The translations under genes were made by a program, and so were the position numbers. A stretch of DNA of 64,000 bases from Pelomonas sp. Root1217 (lineage in GTDB: Bacteria; Pseudomonadota; Gammaproteobacteria; Burkholderiales; Burkholderiaceae_C): positions 873,118 through 937,117 of the forward strand of contig NZ_LMDC01000028.1 in NCBI RefSeq assembly GCF_001425705.1. Reading direction: 5' to 3'. Positions 53,743 to 63,388 of the stretch are shown piece after piece; positions within the stretch are counted from its first letter, which is position 1, and each line of letters opens with the position of its first letter. The notes beneath the pieces were generated by a model. The model had not been told where the DNA came from. It searched no databases and worked only from the letters and a program-made list of their open reading frames with translations.

Positions 53743-54355
53743 TGGTCATTTCGCGATGCCACAGCGCGTGATTCTGGCGCGCCCAGCCCTCGGTCACCGT
53801 GCCGCGCGTCATGGCGCGCAGCGAGCCCCTGATCCAGATGGCGGCGTAGACGTGCACGATGACGGTCAGGATCAGCACCGTGGCCGACAGCGCATGCAGC
53901 ACGACGGCGATGCGCCGCGCCAGGATGGGGAAGCTGTCGGCGAACCAGGGCTGCCAGAAGATGAAGCCGGTCAGCACCAGCACGAGCAGGCTGGCGGCCA
54001 TGAGCCAGAACACCAGCTTCTGGCCGCCGTTGTAGCGCCCCACGGGCGGCATGTGGCTCTTGTCGCCGCGCAGCATGTCGCCGCTGTGCCTCATCCATTC
54101 CTTGTCCGCCTCAGTCATGCGGTTGTGCCGCCACAGCTTCATGAACATGACGATGAAGCACAGCGCCATCACAAGGCCCATGAAAGGATGCAGGATGCGT
54201 GCCCAGGTGCCGCCGCCGAACAGCGCGGTCAGGAAGTAGAAGGCCGGGTGGAAGAAGGCCAGGCCCGAGAGGCCGGCGCCGAGGAAGAACAGCACGATCA
54301 ACCAGTGGTTGGTGCGGTCGCCAGCGCTGTAGCGCTGCAGAAGGCGGGCTGCCAT
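53729..54355 (-). CDS. fdhC: Formate dehydrogenase cytochrome b556 gamma subunit
   Basis: A 208-residue membrane subunit with four helices. The haem-ligand histidines appear in TNHWLIVLFF, FHPAFYF, RILHPFMGLVM and VVLHALSATVLILTVIVHVYAAI. It passes electrons from the beta subunit to quinone. It lies 12 bases after fdhB. Confidence 0.93.
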   Translation of the reverse strand: MAARLLQRYSAGDRTNHWLIVLFFLGAGLSGLAFFHPAFYFLTALFGGGTWARILHPFMGLVMALCFIVMFMKLWRHNRMTEADKEWMRHSGDMLRGDKSHMPPVGRYNGGQKLVFWLMAASLLVLVLTGFIFWQPWFADSFPILARRIAVVLHALSATVLILTVIVHVYAAIWIRGSLRAMTRGTVTEGWARQNHALWHREMTNDRR

Positions 54356-54367
54356 GGTGCGCTCCTG

Positions 54368-55282
54368 TCAGGCGGTAGGGTGGTCGGCATCGTCCCGAGC
54401 GACGTTGCGATCCGCTTCGGGGTCGTCCGGGTCTTCGATGGGGCCGACGCGCGTGTAGTGGAAGAAGCCGGCGATGACAGCGCCGATCATGGCCGCAACA
54501 GCCAGCGGCTTGGCCGCGCCCTTCCACAGCCATACCAGCGGGCTGATCTTCGGGTCCTTGGGCAGGCCGCTGTAGAGCTCGGGCTGGTCGGCATGCTGCA
54601 GCACATAGACGACGTGGGTGCCGCCGACGCCCGGCGGGTCGTACACGCCCGCGTTCGCGTAGCCGCGCTCCTTCAGGTCGACGACGCGTTCGGCGCCGTA
54701 GTCCAGCATGTCCTCCTTGGTGCCGAAGCGGATGGCGCCGGTCGGGCAGGCCTTGGCGCAGGCCGGCTCCAGGCCGACGCCGACGCGGTCGGAACACAGG
54801 CTGCACTTGTAGGCCTTGCTGTCGACCTTGCTGATGCGCGGCACGTCGAAGGGGCAGCCCGTCACGCAGTTGCCGCAGCCGATGCAGTGCTCGGAGATGA
54901 AGTCGACGATGCCGTTGGTGTACTTGACGATGGCGCCGGGCGCCGGACAGCTCTTCAGGCAGCCCGGGTCCTCGCAGTGCATGCAGCCGTCCTTGCGGAT
55001 CAGCCATTCCAGCTTGTCTTTCTCGACCTCCACTTCCGAGAAACGCATGACCGTCCAGCTCTGCGGCGTCAGGTCGCGTGGATTGTCGTAGGTGCCGTGG
55101 TTGTCGCCGACCTCGTCGCGCAGGTCGTTCCACTGCATGCAGGCCACCTGGCAGGCCTTGCAGCCGATGCAGGAGGACACGTCGATGAGCTTGGCGACCT
55201 CGGCGACGTGGCGGCGCGCCACGGGCGGCTGCGTGGTGGTGGCGGAGCGCTTGGCGATGTCGAGTGATTGGAGTGAAGACAT
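54368..55282 (-). CDS. fdhB: Formate dehydrogenase iron-sulfur beta subunit
   Basis: A 304-residue ferredoxin-like subunit with four 4Fe-4S motifs: [35 protein letters not shown] and [22 protein letters not shown]-terminal membrane helix ([17 protein letters not shown]) anchors it, as in FdnH/FdoH. It starts nine bases after the alpha subunit gene. Confidence 0.95.
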   Translation of the reverse strand: MSSLQSLDIAKRSATTTQPPVARRHVAEVAKLIDVSSCIGCKACQVACMQWNDLRDEVGDNHGTYDNPRDLTPQSWTVMRFSEVEVEKDKLEWLIRKDGCMHCEDPGCLKSCPAPGAIVKYTNGIVDFISEHCIGCGNCVTGCPFDVPRISKVDSKAYKCSLCSDRVGVGLEPACAKACPTGAIRFGTKEDMLDYGAERVVDLKERGYANAGVYDPPGVGGTHVVYVLQHADQPELYSGLPKDPKISPLVWLWKGAAKPLAVAAMIGAVIAGFFHYTRVGPIEDPDDPEADRNVARDDADHPTA

Positions 55283-55291
55283 GTGCGCTCC

Positions 55292-58200
55292 TTATGCCTT
55301 CTCGAGATTGACCGTGAAACTCTTGAACTCCGGCGTCTGCGTGTTCGCGTCGCCCACGAAGGGCGTCAGCGTGTTCACCAGATAGCCGGGCTTGGCCACC
55401 CCTACAAAGCCCCAGTGGTTGGGCAGGCCCACCGTGTGCACGCGCTTGCCGTCCACGTCCAGCGAGACGATGCGCTTGGTGACCACAGCCACGGCCTTGA
55501 TGAAGCCGCGGTTGCTGCTCACCTTGACCCAGTCGCCGTTGGCGACGCCCTTTTCCTTGGCCAGCTCCTCACCGATCTCGACGAACTGCTGCGGCTGCAG
55601 CACGGCCGACGTCAGCACGTTCTTGGTCCAGTAGTGGAAGTGCTCGGTCAGCCGGTAGCTGGTGGCCACGTAGGGGAAGTCCTTGGGCGTGCCGAAGGCC
55701 TCCATGTCGCCCTTGAAGACGCGTGCGGCCGGGTTGGACTTGGCCTTGGCGTTCTGCGGATGCATGGGGTTGTTGGCCAGCGGCGTCTCGAAGGGCTCGT
55801 AGTGCTCCGGCAGCGGGCCGTCCACCAGGCCGGTGGGTGCAAACAGCCGTGCCACGCCCTCGGAAGTCATGATGAAGGGCCGCACTGCGTCGGCATCGGT
55901 CGGGTTGGCGTCGAGCCGGATGTCGGGCACGTCGGAGCCGCCCCAGCGTTCACCGTTCCAGGCCATCAGCCGGCGCTTGGGGTTCCAGGGCTTGCCGGTC
56001 GGGTCGCAGGACGCCGCGTTGTAGAGCACACGCCGATTGGCCGGCCAGGCCCAGGCCCAGTTCAGCGTCTGGCCGATGCCATAGGGGTCAGCGTTGTCGC
56101 GCCGGGCCATCTGGTTGCCGGCCTGCGTCCAGGCGCCGGCATAGATCCAGCAGCCGCTGGAGGTGCTGCCGTCGTCGCGCAGCAGGCCGAAGCCGCTGAG
56201 CTGCTCGCCCGCCTTGGCCAGCACCTTGGTCGCGTCCTTGGGGTCGGTCACGTCGGCCAGCGCCTTGCCGTTGTATTCCTTGGCCAGCTCCTCGGCCGAG
56301 GGGTTGGTGGGCTGCAGATAGGGCCAGCTCAGGTTGACGATGGGGTCGGGGAAGGCGCCGCCCTCCTTCACGTAGGCCGCCTTCATGCGCATGAACAGCT
56401 GCGCAATGATCTCGGGATCGCCCTTGGCCTCGCCCGGCGGCTCGGCGCCCTTCCAGTGCCATTGCAGCCAGCGGCCGGAATTGGTCAGCGAGCCGTCCTC
56501 CTCGGCGAAGCAGGTGCTGGGGAAGCGGAACACCGTCGTCTGGATGTCCTCGCTCTTGACGTCGTTGTGCTCGCCGTGGTTCTTCCAGAACTCGGCGGTC
56601 TCGGTGTTGAGCGGGTCGATGACGACGAGGAACTTCAGCTTGGACAGGCCGCCGATGATCTTCTTCTTGTTGGGGAAGCTGCCGACCGGGTTGAAGCCCT
56701 GGCAGATGTAGCCGTTGAGCTTGCCCTGGCCCATCAGCTCGAAGGTCTGCAGCACGTCGTAGCCCTTGTCCCACTTGGGCAGGTAGTGGAAGGCCCAGTC
56801 GTTCTCGGCCGTGGCGGCCTTGCCCCACCATGCCTTTTGCTGGCTCACGAAGAACTTGGGGTAGTTCTGCCAGAAGCTCATCTGGCCGGGGCGCAGTGGT
56901 TTGAGTGCGCGGGTCTTGTAGTAGGTCTCGAGGTCCTGCTCGGCGTCGCGGGCCAGGCTCATATAGCCCGTCAACGAGGTGGACAGCAGGCCCAGGTCGG
57001 TCAGGCCCTGGATGTTGGAGTGGCCGCGCAGCGCATTCATGCCGCCGCCGGGCAGGCCGATGTTGCCCAGCAGCAGCTGCATGATGGCGCCGGTGCGGAT
57101 CATCTGCGAGCCCTGGCTGTGCTGTGTCCAGCCCAGGGCGTACATGATGGTCATGACCTTGTTGGGCCTGGACGTCTCCGCGATCATTTCGCAGACCTTC
57201 AGGAACTTGTCCTTGGGCGTGCCGGTGATCTTGCTGACCTGCTCGGGCGAGTAGCGCGAGTAATGCGCCTTCATGATGTTGAGCACGCAGCGCGGGTGCT
57301 CCAGCGTCGGGTCGACCTTGGCGAAGCCCTTGTCGTCGAGCTCGTAGCCCCAGCTCTTGTTGTCGTAGCGGCGCTTGGCCTCGTCGTAGCCGCTGAAGAT
57401 GCCGGCCTCGAACTTGTAGTCCTCACCGACGATGAAGCTGGCGTTGGTGTAGGCCTTGACGTACTCGGTCTGGATCTTGTTGTTGGTCAGCAGGTAGTTG
57501 ATGACCCCGCCCAGGAAGGCGATGTCAGAGCCCGCGCGGATGGGCGCGTAGTAGTCGCTCATGGCGGCCGAGCGCGTGAAGCGCGGGTCCACGACGATGA
57601 GCTTGGCCTTGTTGTGGTGCTTGGCCTCGATGACCCACTTGAAACCACACGGGTGGGCCTCGGCGGCATTGCCGCCCATGATGAGTACCAGGTCTGCGTT
57701 CTTGATGTCCACCCAGTGGTTGGTCATCGCGCCGCGGCCAAACGTCGGGGCCAGACTGGCCACCGTCGGGCCGTGTCAAACACGTGCCTGGTTGTCGAAT
57801 GCGAGCATCCCCATCGAGCGCATCGCCTTGTGGGTGATGTAGCCCGCTTCGTTGGAGGATGCGGAGGCGCAGAGCATGCCGGTGGTCAGCCAGCGGTTCA
57901 CCGTCTTGCCGTCGGCGTTCTGGGCGACGAAGTTCGCGTCGCGGTCGGCCTTCATCAGCTTGACAAGGCGGTCCATGGCCTCATCCCAGCCAACGCGCTT
58001 CCATTCCTTGCTGCCCGGTTCGCGGATCTCGGGGTGCTTGAGCCGGTTGGGGCTGTGCACGAAGTCCAGCAGGCCGGCGCCCTTGGGGCACAGCGTGCCA
58101 CGGTTGACCGGGTGGTCGGGGTCGCCCTCGATGTGGATGATGGACGACGTGACGTTCTTCGCCTTGTCGCCCAACGAATACATGATGACGCCGCAGCCCA

Positions 58201-58363
58201 CCGAGCAGTAGGGGCAGGTGTTGCGGGTCTCGGTTGCCCGGGCAAGCTTGAAGTTGCGCGCCTCGGCCAGGGCGGCCGTTGGCGAGAACCCCAGCGCTAC
58301 CAGGCTGGACGCTGCCAGCCCCGCGCCGCTCACCCGGAAGAAAGCCCTCCGGTTCATGTCCAT
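55292..58363 (-). CDS. fdhA: Selenocysteine formate dehydrogenase alpha subunit
   Basis: A 1,023-residue Mo/W-bis-MGD enzyme of the FdnG/FdoG type that oxidises formate at the periplasmic side. The Tat signal (NRRAFFRVSG) is at the start, 4Fe-4S cysteines are C50, C53, C57 and C92, and residue 196 is Sec, encoded by UGA at 57778-57776 in RV-U-HGPTVASL. Without UGA readthrough only a 195-residue fragment would be made. AGGAGA lies seven bases upstream of the ATG. The downstream frame continues unbroken for 827 residues, so this is a real Sec gene. Confidence 0.97.
57747..57778 (-). promoter_or_regulatory. Sec UGA codon and SECIS-type hairpin in fdhA
   Basis: The UGA is 57778-57776. Starting 12 bases further on, GGTGGCCAGTCTGGCCCC (57764-57747) folds as a stem with a bulged U and a loop containing GU, the features SelB reads in the E. 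coli fdhF element. The bulge and the loop GU are in the expected positions. Confidence 0.88.
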
Positions 58364-58508
58364 TCGGCTGTCTCCTGCGGGCAGGGCCCGCTCTTGTGCA
58401 GGAACGAATCACGCCAGCAGCCATCGTTGGCCACCGCACTGTGATTTCTTCACAAAGGAGGGCCCTTGTCCAGGCAGGGCAACCCTGGGGGACTGGATCA
58501 GTCGGGTA

Positions 58509-59603
58509 TCAGGTCGACTTGGAAATCGAGATGCTCGGGAACTTGGCCGAGTAGTCCTTGCCTTGGGCGGCGATCTTGGCCGCGACCTTGCGGGCCAGCG
58601 CTTTGTAAAGACCGGCCACCTCGCCGTCCGGCTCGGCGGCGACGGTGGGCGTGCCGGAGTCGGCCTGGGCGCGGATGCTCATGGCCAGCGGCAGGGAGGC
58701 CAGCAGCTCGGTGCCGTACTGGGCCGCCATCTTCTGGCCGCCGTCGGCGCCGAAGATATGTTCGGCATGGCCGCAGTTGGAGCAGATATGCACGGCCATG
58801 TTCTCGACGATGCCCAGGATGGGGATGCCCACCTTCTCGAACATCTTCAGGCCCTTCTTGGCGTCGATCAGCGCGATGTCCTGCGGCGTCGTGACGATGA
58901 CGGCGCCGGTGACGGGCACGCGCTGCGACAGGGTCAGCTGGATGTCGCCGGTGCCGGGCGGCAGGTCGATGACGAGGTAATCCAGCTCCTGCCAGCGGGT
59001 CTGGCGCAGCAGCTGCTCCAGCGCCTGCGTGGCCATGGGGCCGCGCCAGATCATGGCCTGGTCGTCCTCGACGAGAAAGCCGATGGAGTTGACCTGCAGC
59101 CCGTGCGCGATGTGGGGCTCCATGTTCTGGCCGTCCAGCGACTCGGGCCGGCCGCTGGCGCCCAGCATCAGCGGCTGGCTGGGGCCGTAAACGTCGGCAT
59201 CCAGTACGCCCACGCGGGCGCCTTCGGCATGCAGGGCCAGGGCCAGGTTGGCGGCCGTCGTGCTCTTGCCCACGCCACCCTTGCCGGAGGCGACGGCGAT
59301 GATGTTCTTCACGCCCGGCAGCAGCTGCACGCCGCGCTGCACCGCGTGAGCGACGACCTGGGTGGTGATGGCGACGCTGACATTGCCGACGCCCGCCAGT
59401 CCCTTGGCCGCGGCGATGACAGCCGCGCGCAGGGCCGCGTGCTGGCTGGCAGCCGGGTAACCCAGTTCGATGTCGACGCTGACATCCGCGCCATCCACCT
59501 TGATCGACCTGACCGCCTTGGCTTCACCCAGCGGGCGGCCGCTGCCGGGGTCCACCACGGCTTGCAGCAGAGGTTGCAGCTGGACATCGGAGATCGCGGT
59601 CAT
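58509..59603 (-). CDS. apbC: Iron-sulfur cluster carrier protein ApbC/Mrp
   Basis: A 364-residue Mrp/NBP35-type P-loop ATPase. The N-terminal DUF59-like domain is followed by the deviant Walker A ASGKGGVGKSTTAANLA, and the C-terminal CxxC for cluster binding occurs in CSNCGHAEHIFG. It hands Fe-S clusters to apo-proteins. It lies 145 bases upstream of fdhA on the same strand and may help in maturation of the formate dehydrogenase. Confidence 0.95.
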   Translation of the reverse strand: MTAISDVQLQPLLQAVVDPGSGRPLGEAKAVRSIKVDGADVSVDIELGYPAASQHAALRAAVIAAAKGLAGVGNVSVAITTQVVAHAVQRGVQLLPGVKNIIAVASGKGGVGKSTTAANLALALHAEGARVGVLDADVYGPSQPLMLGASGRPESLDGQNMEPHIAHGLQVNSIGFLVEDDQAMIWRGPMATQALEQLLRQTRWQELDYLVIDLPPGTGDIQLTLSQRVPVTGAVIVTTPQDIALIDAKKGLKMFEKVGIPILGIVENMAVHICSNCGHAEHIFGADGGQKMAAQYGTELLASLPLAMSIRAQADSGTPTVAAEPDGEVAGLYKALARKVAAKIAAQGKDYSAKFPSISISKST

Positions 59604-59719
59604 GGCAGGGAACAGTTCACGGCAAACGGGGCGAACAGTCTAGCCCGCAAGCGGTCTGCATCCAGTAGGCGGGCTTTGTGCGTAGAGTGAGGCGGCCCCG
59701 CATTGCCGCCGGAGATTCC

Positions 59720-60610
59720 ATGCGCCGACCTGTTGTCTTGCTTGCCGCCGCCCTGCTGGGAACCTCGGCCCTTGCCCAGTCCGGCAAGCTGCTGTTGACC
59801 GGCGGCGTGTCCAGCATCGACGGCGCCGCCGGCGGCGGGCTGACGCCCTGGGCCGTGACCGGCAGCTATGCCACGGCCGGCGAAGTCGGCGCCACCGCCT
59901 TCATCACCCGCGCCAAGACCGGCAACTACGGCCTGCTGACCTATGGCGCGGCCATCGCCTTCCACGACCGCATCGAGGTCTCGCTGGCCAGGCAGGACTT
60001 CGACACCGAGAGCAACCTCGCTCCCCTCGGCCTGGACGGCCTGCACCTGAAGCAGGACATCCTCGGCGTGAAGATGCGCGTCATTGGCGACGCCGTGCTG
60101 GACAGCGACACGCTGATGCCGCAGATCGCCGTCGGCCTGGAGCACAAGAAGACCCACGCCGGCAACCTCGGCCCGACGCTGTTCGGGCCACTCGGCGCCA
60201 GGGATTCGGGCACGGACTTCTACGCCAGCGCCACCAAGCTCTTCCTGGCCGACGGCGTGCTCGTCAACCTGACCCTGCGCGCCACCAAGGCCAACCAGAA
60301 TGGGCTGCTGGGCTTCGGCGGGGCCCAGGGCAAAGGCTACCGGCTGCAACCCGAGTTCTCGCTCGCCAAGCTGCTGGCCAAGAACCTGGCCGTCGGCGTC
60401 GAGTTCCGCGCCAAGCCGGACAACCTGAACCAGTCGGTGCTGGGCGCGGGCGCGCTGAAGGAAGACGACTGGAAGGACGTCTTCATCGCCTGGGCGCCGA
60501 ACAAGCATGTCTCGCTGACCGCTGCCTGGGTGGACCTCGGCCGCATCGCGCCGGCCGTGCAGCCCAAGCGCCAGACCGGCAGCTATCTGTCCGCGCAGTT
60601 CACGCTCTGA
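59720..60610 (+). CDS. DUF3034-family exported protein
   Basis: A 296-residue protein with a signal peptide (VLLAAALLGTSALAQ). The mature opening GKLLLTGGVSSIDGAAGGGL and the stretch AFITRAKTGNYGLLTYG and SLARQDFDTE match DUF3034 proteins, probably outer-membrane beta-barrels or periplasmic proteins. GGAGA lies before the ATG. It is followed 13 bases later by the truncated haemoglobin gene. Confidence 0.87.
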   Translation: MRRPVVLLAAALLGTSALAQSGKLLLTGGVSSIDGAAGGGLTPWAVTGSYATAGEVGATAFITRAKTGNYGLLTYGAAIAFHDRIEVSLARQDFDTESNLAPLGLDGLHLKQDILGVKMRVIGDAVLDSDTLMPQIAVGLEHKKTHAGNLGPTLFGPLGARDSGTDFYASATKLFLADGVLVNLTLRATKANQNGLLGFGGAQGKGYRLQPEFSLAKLLAKNLAVGVEFRAKPDNLNQSVLGAGALKEDDWKDVFIAWAPNKHVSLTAAWVDLGRIAPAVQPKRQTGSYLSAQFTL

Positions 60611-60623
60611 CCCGGAGTTCCCC

Positions 60624-61073
60624 ATGGCCCGTGCCGTTCTTGCCTGCCTGCTGCTCAGCAGCGCCGCCGCGTTCGCGCAGACGCCACCGGCCAACGACAG
60701 CGTCTACCAGGCCTGGGGCGGCAAGGCAGGCATCCGCGCCGTCATGGACGAATTCGTGCCGCGCCTGTTGACCGACCCACGCACGGCGCCCTTCTTCAAG
60801 AACACCAACCGCGAAAATCTGGTGACCCAGTTGACCGATCAGCTCTGCCAGGAGGCCGGCGGCCCCTGCGTCTACGAGGGCGTGCCGATGAAGCTGGTGC
60901 ACCAGGACCTGGACATCGGCCGGCGTGACTTCAATGCGCTGGTGGAGATCCTGCAGCAGGCCATGGATGCCAAGGGCATTCCCTTCAGCGCGCAGAACGG
61001 CATGCTGGCCAAGCTGGCGCCGATGCACCGCGAAATCGTCACCACGGTGACTGAAACGCAGCAACGTCAGTAA
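60624..61073 (+). CDS. Exported group 1 truncated haemoglobin
   Basis: A 149-residue protein with a signal peptide (RAVLACLLLSSAAAFAQ), unusual for this family. The globin part has YQAWGGKAGIRAVMDEF, a QLCQEAGGPCVYEG segment and the proximal-His helix LVHQDLDIGRRDFNALV. It would bind O2 or NO in the periplasm. It is paired with the DUF3034 gene and the TonB receptor after it. Confidence 0.88.
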   Translation: MARAVLACLLLSSAAAFAQTPPANDSVYQAWGGKAGIRAVMDEFVPRLLTDPRTAPFFKNTNRENLVTQLTDQLCQEAGGPCVYEGVPMKLVHQDLDIGRRDFNALVEILQQAMDAKGIPFSAQNGMLAKLAPMHREIVTTVTETQQRQ

Positions 61074-61135
61074 AGAATTCTTTCGTTAACCGCGGCGCCA
61101 CAAGGAGGGCGGGCCTGCACGGCACACTGCCGGCC

Positions 61136-63388
61136 ATGCGACTCACCCGTGTATCCGCGGCCGCCCTGCTGGCGGCTTGCGGCAGCTTGCCTGCCCTTGC
61201 CCAGCTCCCCGCCACGCCCGATGCGGCGGCCTCCGCACCGGCTCGCCCGGCACCTAAGCCCGCCGACGCCAAATCCGAGCAGCTCAAGCGCGTCGAAGTC
61301 ACGGGCACGGCCAGCGACGAATCCATCCGCAAGGCCTCGACGGCGAGCAAGATCGTCATCACCCGCGAGGAGATCGAGAAATTCGGCGACTCGACACTGG
61401 GCGAGATGATCAAGCGCCTGCCGGGCGTGACGACCGGCGGCCGCCCGGGCCGCGGCGGCGACATCCGCATGCGCGGCATGGGTGGCGGCTACACGCAGAT
61501 CCTCGTCAACGGCGAACGCATGCCGCCCGGCTTTTCGCTGGACCAGCTGCCGCCCGAGCAGGTCGAGCGCATTGAGGTGCTGCGCGCCCCCACGGCCGAG
61601 TACGGCGCGCGGGCCGTCGCCGGCACCATCAACATCGTGCTGCGCGAGGCGCTGAAGAAGCGGCTCAACGAGTTCCGCGCCGGCTTCGCCACCGAGCGCG
61701 GCCAGATCAGCCCCGGCATCAGCTGGACGCGCAACGACAATTTCGGCGAGGGCCACGCTTACAACCTGACCGTCAACGCGCTGCACGGCGAGCGCATCGA
61801 CGACATCATCAACGACACGCTGACGCATACCGTCGCAACGAACAGCGACAGCCTGCTGACCTCGCGCGGCCGCAGCTCGGATGAGCGCAGCGCGCTGAAC
61901 CTGACCGGCCGCGTGCAGTTCAAGCTCAACGCGACGGACAGCCTGGCCATCCAGCCCTTCATCGTGTCGACCAAGTCCAGCAGCAACACCCAGCTGCTGC
62001 AAACGACGACACCCCAGCCCAATCCTCTGCCGGCCGGTTTCTTCGACCAAGCCGACACCGACGGTGACAGCCGCTTCACGATGGCGCGGCTGAACGCGCA
62101 GTGGCAGAGCAAGCTCAGCAACGACACCCGCGTGGAAGCCCGCGGCGGCATCGGCCGCGCCCGCGGTGAAAGCCACAGCCTGCGCCAAGAGCGCCTGGTG
62201 GGCGCGGCCACGCGGCTGCAGGACGACAGCAACACCAGCCGCGACAGCAACTGGAGCGCGCTGGCCAAGCTGTCGCACAACCTGGGCGGTGACCATTCGC
62301 TGGTCAGCGGCATCGAGGGCGAAGGCACGACGCGGCACACCAACCGCATCACACTCGTCAACGGCGCGCCCCAGCCCGGCCTGGACGACTTCGGCGACGA
62401 CCTCGACGCGTCGTCGGTGCGCGTCGCGGCCTATGCGCAGGACGAATGGAACGTCGGCAAGCAATGGGACTTCTACGCGGGCCTGCGCTGGGAGGGCATC
62501 ACCACCAAGTCCAGCGCGGCGAGCTACGACGCGCGCAACAAGTCCAGCGTCTTCACGCCGCTGGCGCATGCCCGCTACAAACTCGACGACAAGGGCCGCG
62601 ACATGATCCGCGCCAGCCTGACGCGCAGCTACCGCAGTCCGCAGCTGCAGGACCTGCTCGCGCGGCCGACCATCAACAGCCAGGTGCCCCACCAGGCCAA
62701 CACGCCCGACCGTGCCGGCAACCCCGACCTCAAGCCCGAACTCGCGACCGGCTTCGAGATCGGCTATGAGCATTACCTGACCAAGGGCGGCCTGCTCAGC
62801 GCCAATTTCTTCGCCCGCCGCATCAGCAACCTGATGCGCACCGTGACGGCGCTGGAGACCGTGCCCTGGGCCGCCACCCAGCGCTGGGTGGCGCGGCCGC
62901 AGAACATCGGCAAGGCATCGACGGCCGGCGTCGAGCTGGAGGCGCGCTTTCGCCTGGATGAGTATTTCGAGGACGCGCTGCCCATCAATATCCGCAGCAA
63001 CTTCAGCGTCTTCACGTCGCGCGTCGAGGGTATTCCGGGGCCGAACAATCACATCGATGGCCAGCCCAAAGGGACGGCCAACCTTGGGGCTGACTACCGG
63101 CTGCGGTCTTTGCCTCTGACGCTGGGCGCGTCGCTGAACTGGACGCCGTCGACGACCATCCAGCAGACGCTGATCACCGAGACCACGGCCAGCCGCAAGG
63201 CGGTCGTCGATGCCTTCGCGCTGTGGGCCATCAACACCGAGCAGTCGCTGCGGCTGTCGGCGACGAATCTGTCGGCGATGGACTACTTCAATGGCACGGT
63301 GATCGCGACGGGAGACCAGGTGATCACGTCGCGCAGTGGGGGGCCGAGTTATACGCAGTGGCAGTTGAGGTGGGAGATGAAGATTTGA
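61136..63388 (+). CDS. TonB-dependent outer-membrane receptor
   Basis: A 750-residue receptor. The signal peptide ends in LPALAQ; a Pro/Ala linker leads to LKRVEVTGTASD, a TonB-box-like motif at about residues 50-60. The plug has the pattern IRMRGMGGGYTQILVNG and RIEVLRAPTAEYGARAVAG, and the barrel ends in SYTQWQLRWEMKI. The ligand is unknown. It follows the truncated haemoglobin gene by 62 bases. Confidence 0.92.
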   Translation: MRLTRVSAAALLAACGSLPALAQLPATPDAAASAPARPAPKPADAKSEQLKRVEVTGTASDESIRKASTASKIVITREEIEKFGDSTLGEMIKRLPGVTTGGRPGRGGDIRMRGMGGGYTQILVNGERMPPGFSLDQLPPEQVERIEVLRAPTAEYGARAVAGTINIVLREALKKRLNEFRAGFATERGQISPGISWTRNDNFGEGHAYNLTVNALHGERIDDIINDTLTHTVATNSDSLLTSRGRSSDERSALNLTGRVQFKLNATDSLAIQPFIVSTKSSSNTQLLQTTTPQPNPLPAGFFDQADTDGDSRFTMARLNAQWQSKLSNDTRVEARGGIGRARGESHSLRQERLVGAATRLQDDSNTSRDSNWSALAKLSHNLGGDHSLVSGIEGEGTTRHTNRITLVNGAPQPGLDDFGDDLDASSVRVAAYAQDEWNVGKQWDFYAGLRWEGITTKSSAASYDARNKSSVFTPLAHARYKLDDKGRDMIRASLTRSYRSPQLQDLLARPTINSQVPHQANTPDRAGNPDLKPELATGFEIGYEHYLTKGGLLSANFFARRISNLMRTVTALETVPWAATQRWVARPQNIGKASTAGVELEARFRLDEYFEDALPINIRSNFSVFTSRVEGIPGPNNHIDGQPKGTANLGADYRLRSLPLTLGASLNWTPSTTIQQTLITETTASRKAVVDAFALWAINTEQSLRLSATNLSAMDYFNGTVIATGDQVITSRSGGPSYTQWQLRWEMKI

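Noticed and set aside
55292..58363. fdhA as a pseudogene broken by a stop codon
   Set aside because: The UGA is at the Sec site of FdnG-type enzymes, a SECIS-like hairpin follows, and selA/selB/selC are next to it.
55283..58444. A 1,053-codon open frame on the plus strand opposite fdhA
   Set aside because: It is the antisense shadow of a high-GC gene: no family resemblance, biased Gly/Val/Ala/Arg/His composition and no ribosome site. fdhA on the minus strand is certain.
61072..61083. AAAGAATTCTTT palindrome after the haemoglobin gene as a terminator or Fur site
   Set aside because: A 12-base AT palindrome with no GC stem or T-run, overlapping the stop codon; it resembles neither a rho-independent terminator nor a Fur box closely enough.
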